A stretch of DNA of 7,261 nt from Lachnospiraceae bacterium (GCA_017958935.1 JAGDBR010000368.1:1-7261); one strand, 5' to 3'. Counted from the first letter of the stretch, positions 1 to 7,079 are shown. A program made the numbers and translations. Notes: generated by a model from the letters alone, not told the origin.

Positions 1-261
1 ACCGTCATCGCGCTCGGGATGGTGCCCGGCCAGGGCGGTCAGGGCGGAAAAGGCGGCTGGGGCGGTTTCTTCGGCATGGGCGATATGAACGGCGGGAGCA
101 AGCTTCCCGACGGCGCGGTCACGTTCAGCGGCACGCTGCAGGCCGGAGCGCACAGTTTCTCGTGCGGGAGCGTGAAGGGCTCCTTTACGCTGAAATCGGC
201 CGTTTCCGGCGGCTGGATCTGGTCTCCGGGGATTTCCGCGGACAACTACACACTGGACTGA
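1..261 (+). CDS. C-terminal fragment of a glycine-rich protein, possibly a carbohydrate-binding-domain protein
   Basis: The reading frame is open from the first base (T-V-I-A-L-G-M-V...) and stops at TGA 259-261, so the gene starts upstream of the window; the ATG at 19 has no ribosome-binding site and is probably internal. The 86 visible residues begin with a Gly-rich stretch (GQGGQGGKGGWGGFFGMG) and pass into a beta-strand-like tail with alternating hydrophobic residues, ending SPGISADNYTLD. A 'VIALGM' start, a Gly/Gln-rich loop and a final '..SP.I....YTL' strand recall, from memory, the C-termini of secreted clostridial carbohydrate-binding-domain proteins (DUF4353 type). That assignment is an inference from a short fragment and could be wrong. 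A strong terminator follows 38 bp after the stop, so this is the last gene of its transcript. Confidence 0.6.
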   Translation, partial: TVIALGMVPGQGGQGGKGGWGGFFGMGDMNGGSKLPDGAVTFSGTLQAGAHSFSCGSVKGSFTLKSAVSGGWIWSPGISADNYTLD

Positions 262-299
262 AAACAGGGCAAAAAAGCGCTCAGAAAGGCAAAATAAGA

Positions 300-338
300 C
301 CGGGGCTGCGGATCTTTCCGCGGCCCCGGCTGTTTTTT
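300..338 (+). terminator. Intrinsic terminator, possibly bidirectional
   Basis: A 13-bp stem (300-312 with 317-329, one G-U wobble) closes a TCTT loop and is followed by CTG and six T residues (333-338). It ends the upstream + strand gene. On the minus strand the same hairpin is followed by a weaker T-rich run (TCTTATTTT), so it may also end the convergent nucleotidase transcript, whose stop lies at 357-359. Confidence 0.9.
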
Positions 339-356
339 GCCTGTCTAAGGTCCGTT

Positions 357-1841
357 TTACGGACGCTCGTCTCCGAGATGGATCTCCAGCCTGCCGTCCA
401 CGTCATGGCCCAGCTGCTGGTGGCCCTGCAGGTACTCCTCGAGGACCGCACGGTCGGACGTCGCGATCACGCGCGCCTTGCCGTTCTTCTCGACCTCCTG
501 GAGCGGGACGTTGAAGTCCTCCTCGAAGTTGTTGTAATGATACCGGCCGAGCGAGATCGTGACGATGTCGTCCTCTTCGATCGGCTGGCCGTTCAGCGAG
601 AACTCCGTGAAATCCTGGAGGCTCTGGTAATAGACGAAGCGGACGCCGTCCGAGAACTGGAAGAACTCGTTGTGGACGCCGGCCCAGACGTCGTCGCGGC
701 ACATGTAGCGCAGCATGCGGCGCAGCTGGCCGCCGGTCACCTTGAGCAGGTAGACGGGGTCGTTGTACGGGAAGACTTCGTTCAGGTCGCCGAGCGTGAC
801 GATCGGGCCGCACTTCGGGTTCCGGATCGAGCCGGAGCCGACGAATGCGATGTCCACGCCGAGCGAGTGCCGGAGGCCTTCCGCGAACACGTCGCCGATC
901 TCCGTTTCCTGCTCGCGCTTCGGATGCGTGAGCTCGCGCTTGAAATGCGTGATGATGCGGCCGTACTTTTCGTCGACCTTCGTCTTCAGCGAGCGGATGT
1001 GCTCCTCGACGACCTCGTCGCGCGGGCAGGTCTCCGCGTTGATCGGGATCGTCTGCCAGGTGTAGGAGTCGATCGCGTTCAGGTCGGTGTCGATCATGAT
1101 GTCGAAGCGGCCGATCTGGTCCGTGCCGGTGCCGGCCTGGACGACCGGGATGCCGTTCACGACCGCGGGCTCCTTCAGGAAGGTGTGCGAGTGGCCGCCG
1201 ATGATGACGTCGACGCCCCATTCCGGATCGAGGATCGCGGCGAGCGCCTTGTCCTCCTCGAAGCCGATGTGCGTGAGCAGGACCGTGAAGTCGATGTCGG
1301 TCGAGCGGTAAGCGTCGCAGATGCGGCCGACTTCCTTCGCGGCGTCTTCGATGTCCACGACGGATCCGATGATGCCGTCCTGCTTCGTCTGGCTGATGAC
1401 CTGCTCGGTCAGGATGCCGATGAAGAGGATCTTCATGCCGCCGACCTCAAGGACCTTGCAGGGGCTGAACAGCCGCGCGCCGTTCAGGCGGATGTGCAGG
1501 TTCGCGTTCACGATCGGGAACGCCGCGCATTTTTCGATGAACAGAAGGTGGGCGACGCCGTAGTCGGTCTCGTGGTTGCCGATCGTCGCGATGTCCGGCG
1601 CGATCAGGTTCATGATCTGGATCGTCGAAAGACCCTGGTAGTCCGAGTCGATGACGGAGCCGCGGAACATGTCGCCGGCAATGCAGTACAGAACGTTTTC
1701 TTCTTCCGCGCGGACCTTGCTGACATAGCCGGACAGCATCGCCACGCCGCCGACCAGGTTCTCGTCCACGTGCTCCGCAAGGAAATCGCCGTGCATGTCG
1801 TTCGAATGAAGCAGCACCAGTTTTTTAAGATTTTTCGCCAT
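357..1841 (-). CDS. 5'-nucleotidase/metallophosphatase family protein, apparently cytoplasmic
   Basis: This 494-residue protein belongs to the UshA/YfkN-like family, which removes phosphate from nucleotides or related phosphoesters using two metal ions. The N-terminal calcineurin-type domain has the full metal set: D15 and H17 (SNDMHGD), D57 (GDMF), N89 and H90 (GNHE), H191, H217 and H219 (GGHSHT). H90 and D93 match the catalytic His-Asp dyad of UshA. The C-terminal nucleotide-binding domain (about 305-494) carries GSGSIR (335-340) where the family usually has an NxGGIR-like motif, then a FPYND motif (357-361) and an aromatic segment FFQFSDG (393-399) where the base would stack. The start is ATG at 1839-1841, preceded by AAAAGGAG with 9-nt spacing. 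Residues 1-11 (MAKNLKKLVLL) run straight into the first beta strand, so there is no signal peptide, unlike periplasmic or secreted members. It lies 25 bp downstream of the serine hydrolase and is probably co-transcribed with it. The exact substrate cannot be told. Confidence 0.93.
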   Translation of the reverse strand: MAKNLKKLVLLHSNDMHGDFLAEHVDENLVGGVAMLSGYVSKVRAEEENVLYCIAGDMFRGSVIDSDYQGLSTIQIMNLIAPDIATIGNHETDYGVAHLLFIEKCAAFPIVNANLHIRLNGARLFSPCKVLEVGGMKILFIGILTEQVISQTKQDGIIGSVVDIEDAAKEVGRICDAYRSTDIDFTVLLTHIGFEEDKALAAILDPEWGVDVIIGGHSHTFLKEPAVVNGIPVVQAGTGTDQIGRFDIMIDTDLNAIDSYTWQTIPINAETCPRDEVVEEHIRSLKTKVDEKYGRIITHFKRELTHPKREQETEIGDVFAEGLRHSLGVDIAFVGSGSIRNPKCGPIVTLGDLNEVFPYNDPVYLLKVTGGQLRRMLRYMCRDDVWAGVHNEFFQFSDGVRFVYYQSLQDFTEFSLNGQPIEEDDIVTISLGRYHYNNFEEDFNVPLQEVEKNGKARVIATSDRAVLEEYLQGHQQLGHDVDGRLEIHLGDERP

Positions 1842-1866
1842 GTAAGTATTCTCCTTTTGTTGTATG

Positions 1867-2877
1867 TTACTCTTCCAAAAAAGTTTCCCAGATAAGTTTT
1901 CGGAACGGAGAGAAATGATAGTCGCCGTTCGACCCGCCGTCGGTATCCACGAGGCCCTGCGTGACGATCACGAGCTCCTTCCGGGGAACGACGACGGCAT
2001 ACTGGCCGAAGATGCCCCACAAAAAGAACGCTTCGTGCGCCGTGTCGACCCAGAGCTGGTAGCCGTAGGAAAGCGGCGTGCCGGGCCGGGTCGGGACGGC
2101 TTCGTTCGTCACGACGTGCGGCGCCGTCATGTCATGCACGAAGGCTTCGGGCAGGATCCGCTTTCCGCCAAAAACGCCGCCGTTCAGCAGCATCTCTGCG
2201 AAATTCGCAAGCTCCGTTGCGTTGACGGCCAGCCCGTTCGCGCCGACCGTGTGCCCCTTCGGGCAGACCGTCATGTCGGGGTTGTGGATCTGCAGCGGCT
2301 CGAACAGCCGGTCGCGCATGTATTCCAGCATGTTCACGCCGGCCTTCTTCCCGACCAGCGCGCCCAGAAGGTACGCGCAGACGTTCGTGTAGAGGAACGT
2401 GCTGCCGGGGGCCGAAGAGAAGGGCTGCTCGAAAATGTAGCGCAGCCAGTCGCGCTCGTGCGCGCGTTCGTAGCTGTCGCGGAACAGGACGGCTTTCTCC
2501 ATGCCCGACGTCATCGTCAGCACGTCGCGGACCGTCAGATCCTTCGGATAATCGTTCCGCAATACGTAGGACGGATCGCCCAGCGTGTCCCAGACCTTTT
2601 CGTCCAGCGTGATCAGGCCTTCCTCCGCCGCGATCCCGGTCCCGGCTGCCATGAAAGTCTTCGCGAGCGAAAACGATTCGAAGCGGGGCTTCGAGGCAAA
2701 GCGGTACCAGGCGCCGGCGGTCTTTCCGCCCTGGCGCATCTCCGCGGCGAACAGGTCGTACCCGTTCCTGCGGACTTCCTCCATGAAATCATCGAAACGT
2801 TCAGACATTCTTCCGAACTGCGGGGAGCGGATCCGTACCGCCCGGGGACAGCCGTCCCCCTCCGGCCGGACGCGCAT
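1867..2877 (-). CDS. Serine hydrolase, beta-lactamase/penicillin-binding-protein-like family
   Basis: A 336-residue member of the Pfam Beta-lactamase (PF00144) fold, which includes class C beta-lactamases, DD-peptidases and esterases. The nucleophile motif SxxK is S70-L-A-K73, the second motif YxN is Y163-T-N165, and the third active-site strand is probably WGIFGQY (287-293), where a GHGGQ-like sequence stands in related esterases or amidases. Conserved landmarks include 'LTVRDVLTMTSGM' (114-126) and 'PGSTFLYTN' (157-165). The ATG at 2877 is chosen because AGGAAGGAG lies 9 nt upstream; the alternative Met24 (2808) has only GGAAG one base before it. The first 23 residues are Arg/Pro-rich and not a signal peptide, and no membrane segment is seen, so the protein is probably cytosolic. 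That argues against a role in cell-wall synthesis or beta-lactam resistance and favours an esterase or amidase on a small metabolite. It is first in a likely two-gene operon with the metallophosphatase. Substrate unknown. Confidence 0.9.
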   Translation of the reverse strand: MRVRPEGDGCPRAVRIRSPQFGRMSERFDDFMEEVRRNGYDLFAAEMRQGGKTAGAWYRFASKPRFESFSLAKTFMAAGTGIAAEEGLITLDEKVWDTLGDPSYVLRNDYPKDLTVRDVLTMTSGMEKAVLFRDSYERAHERDWLRYIFEQPFSSAPGSTFLYTNVCAYLLGALVGKKAGVNMLEYMRDRLFEPLQIHNPDMTVCPKGHTVGANGLAVNATELANFAEMLLNGGVFGGKRILPEAFVHDMTAPHVVTNEAVPTRPGTPLSYGYQLWVDTAHEAFFLWGIFGQYAVVVPRKELVIVTQGLVDTDGGSNGDYHFSPFRKLIWETFLEE

Positions 2878-2886
2878 GCGCGCACG

Positions 2887-2895
2887 CTCCTTCCT
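2887..2895 (-). promoter_or_regulatory. Ribosome-binding site deciding the serine hydrolase start
   Basis: On the minus strand AGGAAGGAG ends 9 nt before the ATG at 2877-2875, an ideal spacing. It supports the longer protein over initiation at the internal Met24, where homologous folds would usually be expected to begin. Confidence 0.75.
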
Positions 2896-2899
2896 GATA

Positions 2900-2928
2900 A
2901 TTATACACTGCCGCCGCCGTTCAGTCTA
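2900..2928 (-). promoter_or_regulatory. Promoter of the serine hydrolase-nucleotidase pair
   Basis: Read on the minus strand: TAGACT (-35, 2928-2923, 4 of 6 matches to consensus), 17-bp spacer, TATAAT (-10, 2905-2900, perfect). The predicted start near 2893 leaves a leader of only about 16 nt, with the ribosome-binding site almost at its 5' end. Confidence 0.65.
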
Positions 2929-2961
2929 CCACGCGTTTACGCAAAAACACAGATTTTTTCC

Positions 2962-2990
2962 TTGTCAAACAGAAATGGCTGATATAAAAT
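2962..2990 (+). promoter_or_regulatory. Promoter of the CofE-like gene
   Basis: TTGTCA (2962-2967, 5 of 6) and TAAAAT (2985-2990, 5 of 6) are separated by 17 bp, a good sigma-A-type promoter. Transcription would begin near 2997, giving a leader of about 64 nt before the ATG at 3061. It is divergent from the minus-strand promoter, with 33 bp between the two -35 elements. Confidence 0.7.
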
Positions 2991-3060
2991 AAACAGTGGA
3001 TTTTAAGTTGGGGGCGCGTGTGCGTTTCCCGGCATTTCGAAAACCGAAGGAGGCTGACAT

Positions 3061-4260
3061 ATGGACCGGTATGAAAGAAGAGTAGGCACGGTTTCCCGCG
3101 GCATCCGCTGCCCGATCATCCGTGAGGGCGACGATCTCGTGAAGATCGTTTCGGACAGCGTGCTGGAAGCGGCGCGGTACGAGGGTTTCGAACTGCATGA
3201 CCGCGACGTCGTGGCGATCACCGAATCGATCGTGGCGCGCGCGCAGGGCAATTACTGCACCGTCGAAGACATCGCGAAGGACGTGAAGGCGAAGACCGGT
3301 GGCGGGACCGTCGGCGTGATCTTCCCGATCCTTTCCAGGAACCGTTTCTCGATCTGCCTGCGCGGCATCGCGATGGGCGTGAAGAAGGTCGTCCTGATGC
3401 TTTCCTACCCGTCGGACGAAGTCGGCAACGAGCTCGTCTCGCTCGACAAGATCGACGAAGCGGGCGTGAATCCCTATTCGGACGTCCTGACCCTTGAGAG
3501 ATACCGCGACCTCTTCGGCGAGAACCTGCATCCGTTCACGGGCGTCGACTACGTCGCGTTCTACAAGGACCTGGTCGAAGGGTGCGGCGCCGAATGCGAG
3601 ATCATCTTCGCGAATCAGGCGAAGGCGGTCCTGAACTACACGGACACCGTGCTGACCTGCGACATCCACACGCGAAGACGCACGAAACGCATCCTGAAAG
3701 AAGCCGGCGCACGGATCGTGCTGGGCCTCGACGACGTGATGAACGCCTCCGTGGACGGCTCGGGCTTCAACGAAGCCTACGGCCTGCTCGGCTCGAACAA
3801 GGCGACCGAAGACAAGATCAAGCTGTTCCCGCATCCGTGCCCGGAGATGGTCGAAGCGATCCGTGAGCGCATTTACGAAGCGTCGGGCAAGCGCGTCGAG
3901 GTCATGATCTACGGCGACGGCGCGTTCAAGGATCCGCAGGGCAAGATCTGGGAGCTGGCCGACCCGGTCGTTTCCCCGACCCATACGGCGGGCCTCGTCG
4001 GCACGCCGAACGAGCTGAAGCTGAAGTACCTCGCGGACAACGACTTCAAGGACCTCTCCGGCGACGCACTGAAGGAAGCGATCTCCGAGAGCATCCGGCA
4101 GAAGGACGCCGACCTGAAGGGCCAGATGGCTTCCGAAGGCACGACGCCGCGGCAGCTGACCGATCTGATCGGCTCGCTCTGCGACCTGACGTCCGGCTCG
4201 GGCGACAAGGGCACCCCGGTCGTCCTGGTCCAGGGCTATTTCGACAATTACACGAACTGA
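3061..4260 (+). CDS. Coenzyme F420-0:L-glutamate ligase (CofE)-like protein
   Basis: A 399-residue soluble protein resembling the F420_ligase family. True CofE adds glutamate to F420-0 using GTP in methanogens and actinobacteria. The N-terminal part shows the family pattern: RGIRCPIIREGDDL (13-26), then ELHDRDVVAITESIVARAQG (44-63), matching the 'D-V-V-v...kivs-r-a-G' core of CofE. Later landmarks include TCDIHTRRRTKRI (199-211), LGLDDVMNAS (221-230) and a glycine-rich YGDGAFKDPQGK (284-295). At 399 residues it is much longer than archaeal CofE (about 250), like a version I recall from Bacillota that do not make F420. The substrate is therefore probably another gamma-glutamyl or carboxylate acceptor, but this is inference. 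The start is firm: AAGGAGG (3047-3053) with 7-nt spacing. A recognisable promoter precedes it, and the protease gene follows after 78 bp with no strong terminator, so read-through is possible. No other F420 gene lies in the window. Confidence 0.82.
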   Translation: MDRYERRVGTVSRGIRCPIIREGDDLVKIVSDSVLEAARYEGFELHDRDVVAITESIVARAQGNYCTVEDIAKDVKAKTGGGTVGVIFPILSRNRFSICLRGIAMGVKKVVLMLSYPSDEVGNELVSLDKIDEAGVNPYSDVLTLERYRDLFGENLHPFTGVDYVAFYKDLVEGCGAECEIIFANQAKAVLNYTDTVLTCDIHTRRRTKRILKEAGARIVLGLDDVMNASVDGSGFNEAYGLLGSNKATEDKIKLFPHPCPEMVEAIRERIYEASGKRVEVMIYGDGAFKDPQGKIWELADPVVSPTHTAGLVGTPNELKLKYLADNDFKDLSGDALKEAISESIRQKDADLKGQMASEGTTPRQLTDLIGSLCDLTSGSGDKGTPVVLVQGYFDNYTN

Positions 4261-4278
4261 CCGATACAGGATCATCCG

Positions 4279-4306
4279 GCAGGCACACGGCGTTTTGTGC
4301 GCCTGC
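4279..4306 (+). other. Intergenic hairpin between the CofE-like and protease genes
   Basis: GCAGGC (4279-4284) pairs with GCCTGC (4301-4306), and CAC/GTG extends the stem after one A-C mismatch, leaving an 8-base loop (GGCGTTTT). It lacks a T-run, so it is not a convincing terminator. It could tune read-through or mRNA stability between the two genes. No clear promoter was found in 4261-4338. Confidence 0.45.
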
Positions 4307-4338
4307 GATCCGGCATTAATGATTGAGGAGGATCTGAG

Positions 4339-7059
4339 ATGGCAATCAAACAAAGAGAGAAAAAGACAGGCACCGGGACCGGCAGCACGCACCGCCGGGA
4401 CGAAGGCCTGGGCACCGGCAAGGTCGGCAACAGCAGCCGTCCGGGCGGTACGGGAAATACCGCGAAGCCGGGCAGCAGCGGAAAGAGCGATAAAGACGAA
4501 CGCGGGCTCGCGAGCGACCTTCTGGGCGCTGCACTGAGCGGCGGCTCGTCTTCCTCGGGCAGCTCAAACAGTTCGGGCGGCCTCGGCGGCGCGCTTCTGG
4601 GCGCGGCGGCAGGCGGCCTGCTGAGCGGCGGTTCGTCCGGCGGCAAGAAGAGGGGCGGCGGTCTCGGACGGCTGATCCTGATCGCCCTGCTGGTCATCGG
4701 CGCCATCTGGTTCGCGAAGAACTACCTGGACTGCGGCGGCACGCCCGTCAACCCGAACCCGACCTACACGCCCCCGCAGACGACGCAGAACGTCAGCGCG
4801 TACTCGACCGGCGGCTATTCGAACGACATCGCGGGCGTCCTGTCGAGCCTCGGGCTTTCGGACACCTTCGGCGGCTCCGGTTCAAGCTCGTATAACTACA
4901 ACACCGGCTCCGCCGGCACGACGCAGGTCTCCGCGAACGGCTGGTCCAGCGCGAAGAACACCGGAACGCTCGACACGTCGGTCGCAAGCGGCACGCGCGC
5001 GAAGTACACACAGATCAAGGGTCGCGGCAGAGACGTGTTCACGATCATGGTCTACATGTGCGGCACGGACCTGGAGTCCAAGTACGGCATGGGCACCGCC
5101 GACCTGCAGGAGATGCTGAAGGCGACGGTCGGCGATCAGGTGAACCTGCTGATCTACACCGGCGGCTGCAAGCAGTGGAAGAACAGCGTCATGTCCTCGT
5201 CGCAGAACCAGATCTACCAGGTCTCCGGCGGCAAGCTGTACCGCGTCGAAGAGAACATGGGCAACGCGTCCATGGTCCTGCCGTCGACGCTGTCGGAGTT
5301 CATCCGGTACTGCCGCAAGGAATATCCGGCGACCCGCTACGGCCTGATCTTCTGGGATCACGGCGGCGGCTCGGTCACCGGCTACGGCTATGACGAGAAG
5401 AACACCCGCGCGGGCTCGATGACCCTGTCCGGCATCAACCAGGCCCTGAAAGACGGCGGCGTGAAGTTCGATTTCGTCGGCTTCGACGCCTGCTTGATGG
5501 CGACCGCCGAAACGGCCATCATGCTGGAAGACTACGCGGATTACATGATCGCTTCCGAGGAATCGGAGCCGGGCTACGGCTGGTACTACACCGACTGGCT
5601 CACGATGATTTCGAACAACACCTCCGTCTCCACGCTGGAGATCGGCAGGAACATCATCGACACCTTCATCGCGGACTGCGCGAAGACGAGCAAGGGTCAG
5701 GACGCGACCCTGTCGATGATCGACGTCGCGGAATTCAACCACACCGTCCCGGCGGCGCTGCGGAACTTCTCGAATGCGACGAGCTCGCAGGTCGCTTCCG
5801 ATTACTCGTCGGTCGCGACGGCGCGTTCCCGCTCGCATGAATTCGCGAAGGGCAACGGCATCGACCAGATCGACCTCGTGGACTTCGCGGCCCGCATCGG
5901 CACGAACGAGGCGAACGCCCTCGTCAACGCGCTGAAGGGCGCTGTCAAGTACAACCTGACGTCCTCGAACCTGACGAACTGCTACGGCGTCTCGGCTTAC
6001 TTCCCGTACCGTTCGTCCAAGAACGTGGACACGGCGGTCTCGCAGTTCAATTCGGTCGGCGTCGACCAGTCCTACGGCAAGCTCCTGCAGAACTTCGCGT
6101 CGATGCAGGTCTCCGGCCAGATCGGCTCGGGCGGCAACACGTCCTACGCAAGCTCGATCGGCGACCTGCTGACGGGCGGCCAGAACAGCTACTCGAGCTC
6201 CAGCTCCGACCTGCTCTCGACCCTGCTCGGCAGCTACTTCGGCGGCGGTTCAAGCTCGAGTTCGAGCTCCAGCTCCGGCTACGACATCGGCTCCCTGATC
6301 TCGGGCCTGTCCGGCGGGAACACGAACTTCTTCACGGGCCGTTCGCTGTCGAACAAGGAAGCCGCGGACTACATCGTGGCGCACTCGTTCGATTACTCGC
6401 AGCTGAACTTCAAGGAAGACAAGGACGGCGTCGTGTACTTCACGATCGCGAAGGATCAGTGGCCGCTCGTCACCGACATCGCGCTTTCGGTGTACTTCGA
6501 CGACGGCGAGGGCTACATTGACCTCGGCATCGACAACGTCTTCGAGATGAGCCCGAACGGCGACATCCTCGAGCCGCGCGAAGCGTCCTGGATGACGGTC
6601 GGCGGTCAGCTCGTGGCGTACTATTACGAGAATACGATCCAGGAAGGCAGCGCCTACACGATCAACGGCTACATCCCGTGCCTGCTGAACGGCGAGCTCG
6701 TCAGACTCCTCGTGGTCTTCGACAATGCCGATCCGTACGGCCGCATCACCGGCTACCAGCCGATGTACGCATCGGACGACACGGAAGTCCTGCCGAAGAA
6801 CGTCACGGGCCTTTCGGACGATGAGGGAGAAGCGGTCTACTTCCTGCAGAAGGGCGACAAGATCGACTGGATCGCGGACTGCTATGATTACGAAGGCAAG
6901 TACGAAGACACCTTCAAGATCGGCGAGCAGTGGACCTATGACGGCGGCGCGATCGAGATCTCGAACGTGAAGCTGGAAGAAGGCAAGGCGAACATGATGT
7001 ACCGCATCACGGACATCTACAACATGGAATACTGGAGCTCCGCCGTCACGAACGAGTGA
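4339..7059 (+). CDS. Membrane-anchored clostripain-like (peptidase family C11) cysteine protease
   Basis: A 906-residue protein. Residues 1-110 are basic and Gly/Ser-rich (THRRDEGLGTGKVG near 17-30, then Ser/Gly runs), followed by KKR and one membrane helix (111-126, LILIALLVIGAIWFA). The positive charges before the helix predict the N-terminus inside and the rest outside the cell. A Pro/Thr/Ser/Gly linker (about 134-225) leads to the C11 domain (about 232-590). There the catalytic His is H341 in FWDHGGG and the Cys is C385 in GFDACLM, 44 residues apart, as in clostripain and PmC11 (46 apart). D383, two before the Cys, corresponds to the PmC11 residue that favours Lys or Arg at the cut site. 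A Ser-rich linker (617-647) joins a beta-rich C-terminal region (about 665-906) of unknown function, possibly for binding substrate or the wall. ATG 4339 is preceded by AGGAGG (4326-4331) with 7-nt spacing. C11 proteases are often activated by self-cleavage; the site here cannot be located. Confidence 0.93.
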   Translation: MAIKQREKKTGTGTGSTHRRDEGLGTGKVGNSSRPGGTGNTAKPGSSGKSDKDERGLASDLLGAALSGGSSSSGSSNSSGGLGGALLGAAAGGLLSGGSSGGKKRGGGLGRLILIALLVIGAIWFAKNYLDCGGTPVNPNPTYTPPQTTQNVSAYSTGGYSNDIAGVLSSLGLSDTFGGSGSSSYNYNTGSAGTTQVSANGWSSAKNTGTLDTSVASGTRAKYTQIKGRGRDVFTIMVYMCGTDLESKYGMGTADLQEMLKATVGDQVNLLIYTGGCKQWKNSVMSSSQNQIYQVSGGKLYRVEENMGNASMVLPSTLSEFIRYCRKEYPATRYGLIFWDHGGGSVTGYGYDEKNTRAGSMTLSGINQALKDGGVKFDFVGFDACLMATAETAIMLEDYADYMIASEESEPGYGWYYTDWLTMISNNTSVSTLEIGRNIIDTFIADCAKTSKGQDATLSMIDVAEFNHTVPAALRNFSNATSSQVASDYSSVATARSRSHEFAKGNGIDQIDLVDFAARIGTNEANALVNALKGAVKYNLTSSNLTNCYGVSAYFPYRSSKNVDTAVSQFNSVGVDQSYGKLLQNFASMQVSGQIGSGGNTSYASSIGDLLTGGQNSYSSSSSDLLSTLLGSYFGGGSSSSSSSSSGYDIGSLISGLSGGNTNFFTGRSLSNKEAADYIVAHSFDYSQLNFKEDKDGVVYFTIAKDQWPLVTDIALSVYFDDGEGYIDLGIDNVFEMSPNGDILEPREASWMTVGGQLVAYYYENTIQEGSAYTINGYIPCLLNGELVRLLVVFDNADPYGRITGYQPMYASDDTEVLPKNVTGLSDDEGEAVYFLQKGDKIDWIADCYDYEGKYEDTFKIGEQWTYDGGAIEISNVKLEEGKANMMYRITDIYNMEYWSSAVTNE
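6193..6277 (+). repeat. Direct 16-bp repeat within the Ser-rich linker of the protease
   Basis: The same 16 bases (TCGAGCTCCAGCTCCG) occur at 6193-6208 and 6262-6277, each encoding five serines (residues 619-623 and 642-646). The copies are 69 bp apart, a multiple of three, so recombination between them would remove 23 residues without breaking the frame. The surrounding linker is Ser/Gly low-complexity sequence. Confidence 0.8.
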
Positions 7060-7061
7060 CG

Positions 7062-7073
7062 CCGGATATCCGG
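7062..7073. repeat. Perfect 12-bp palindrome after the protease stop codon
   Basis: CCGGATATCCGG is perfectly self-complementary and lies two bases after the protease stop and six bases before the terminator stem. With no loop it is a poor RNA hairpin, and no function is evident; it may be chance. Confidence 0.5.
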
Positions 7074-7079
7074 AACACA

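Noticed and set aside
162..1895. Long + strand open frame of 577 codons
   Set aside because: It lies antisense to the well-supported metallophosphatase, is Asp/Val/Arg-rich as expected for the opposite strand of GC-rich coding DNA, and shows no motif or ribosome-binding site.
1867..2877. Beta-lactamase resistance gene
   Set aside because: The SxxK and YxN motifs are family-wide, there is no signal peptide, and the third motif is not the KTG of true class C beta-lactamases, so resistance is not supported.
1864..2982. + strand open frame of 372 codons
   Set aside because: Antisense to the serine hydrolase, whose catalytic motifs are clear; composition is that of a shadow frame.
4279..4320. 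Hairpin considered as a terminator between the CofE-like gene and the protease
   Set aside because: No T-run follows the stem (GATCCGGCATTAAT), so it was kept only as an intergenic hairpin.
4295..4322. Possible promoter (TTGTGC ... TAATGA) for the protease gene
   Set aside because: Both boxes match consensus poorly and the -35 overlaps the hairpin stem; not strong enough to call.
2965..4392. Minus-strand open frame of 475 codons
   Set aside because: Antisense to the CofE-like gene and rich in Arg, Asp, Val and His without any domain pattern.
4882..5838. Minus-strand open frame of 318 codons inside the protease
   Set aside because: Shadow of the C11 domain, which is supported by its His/Cys motifs.
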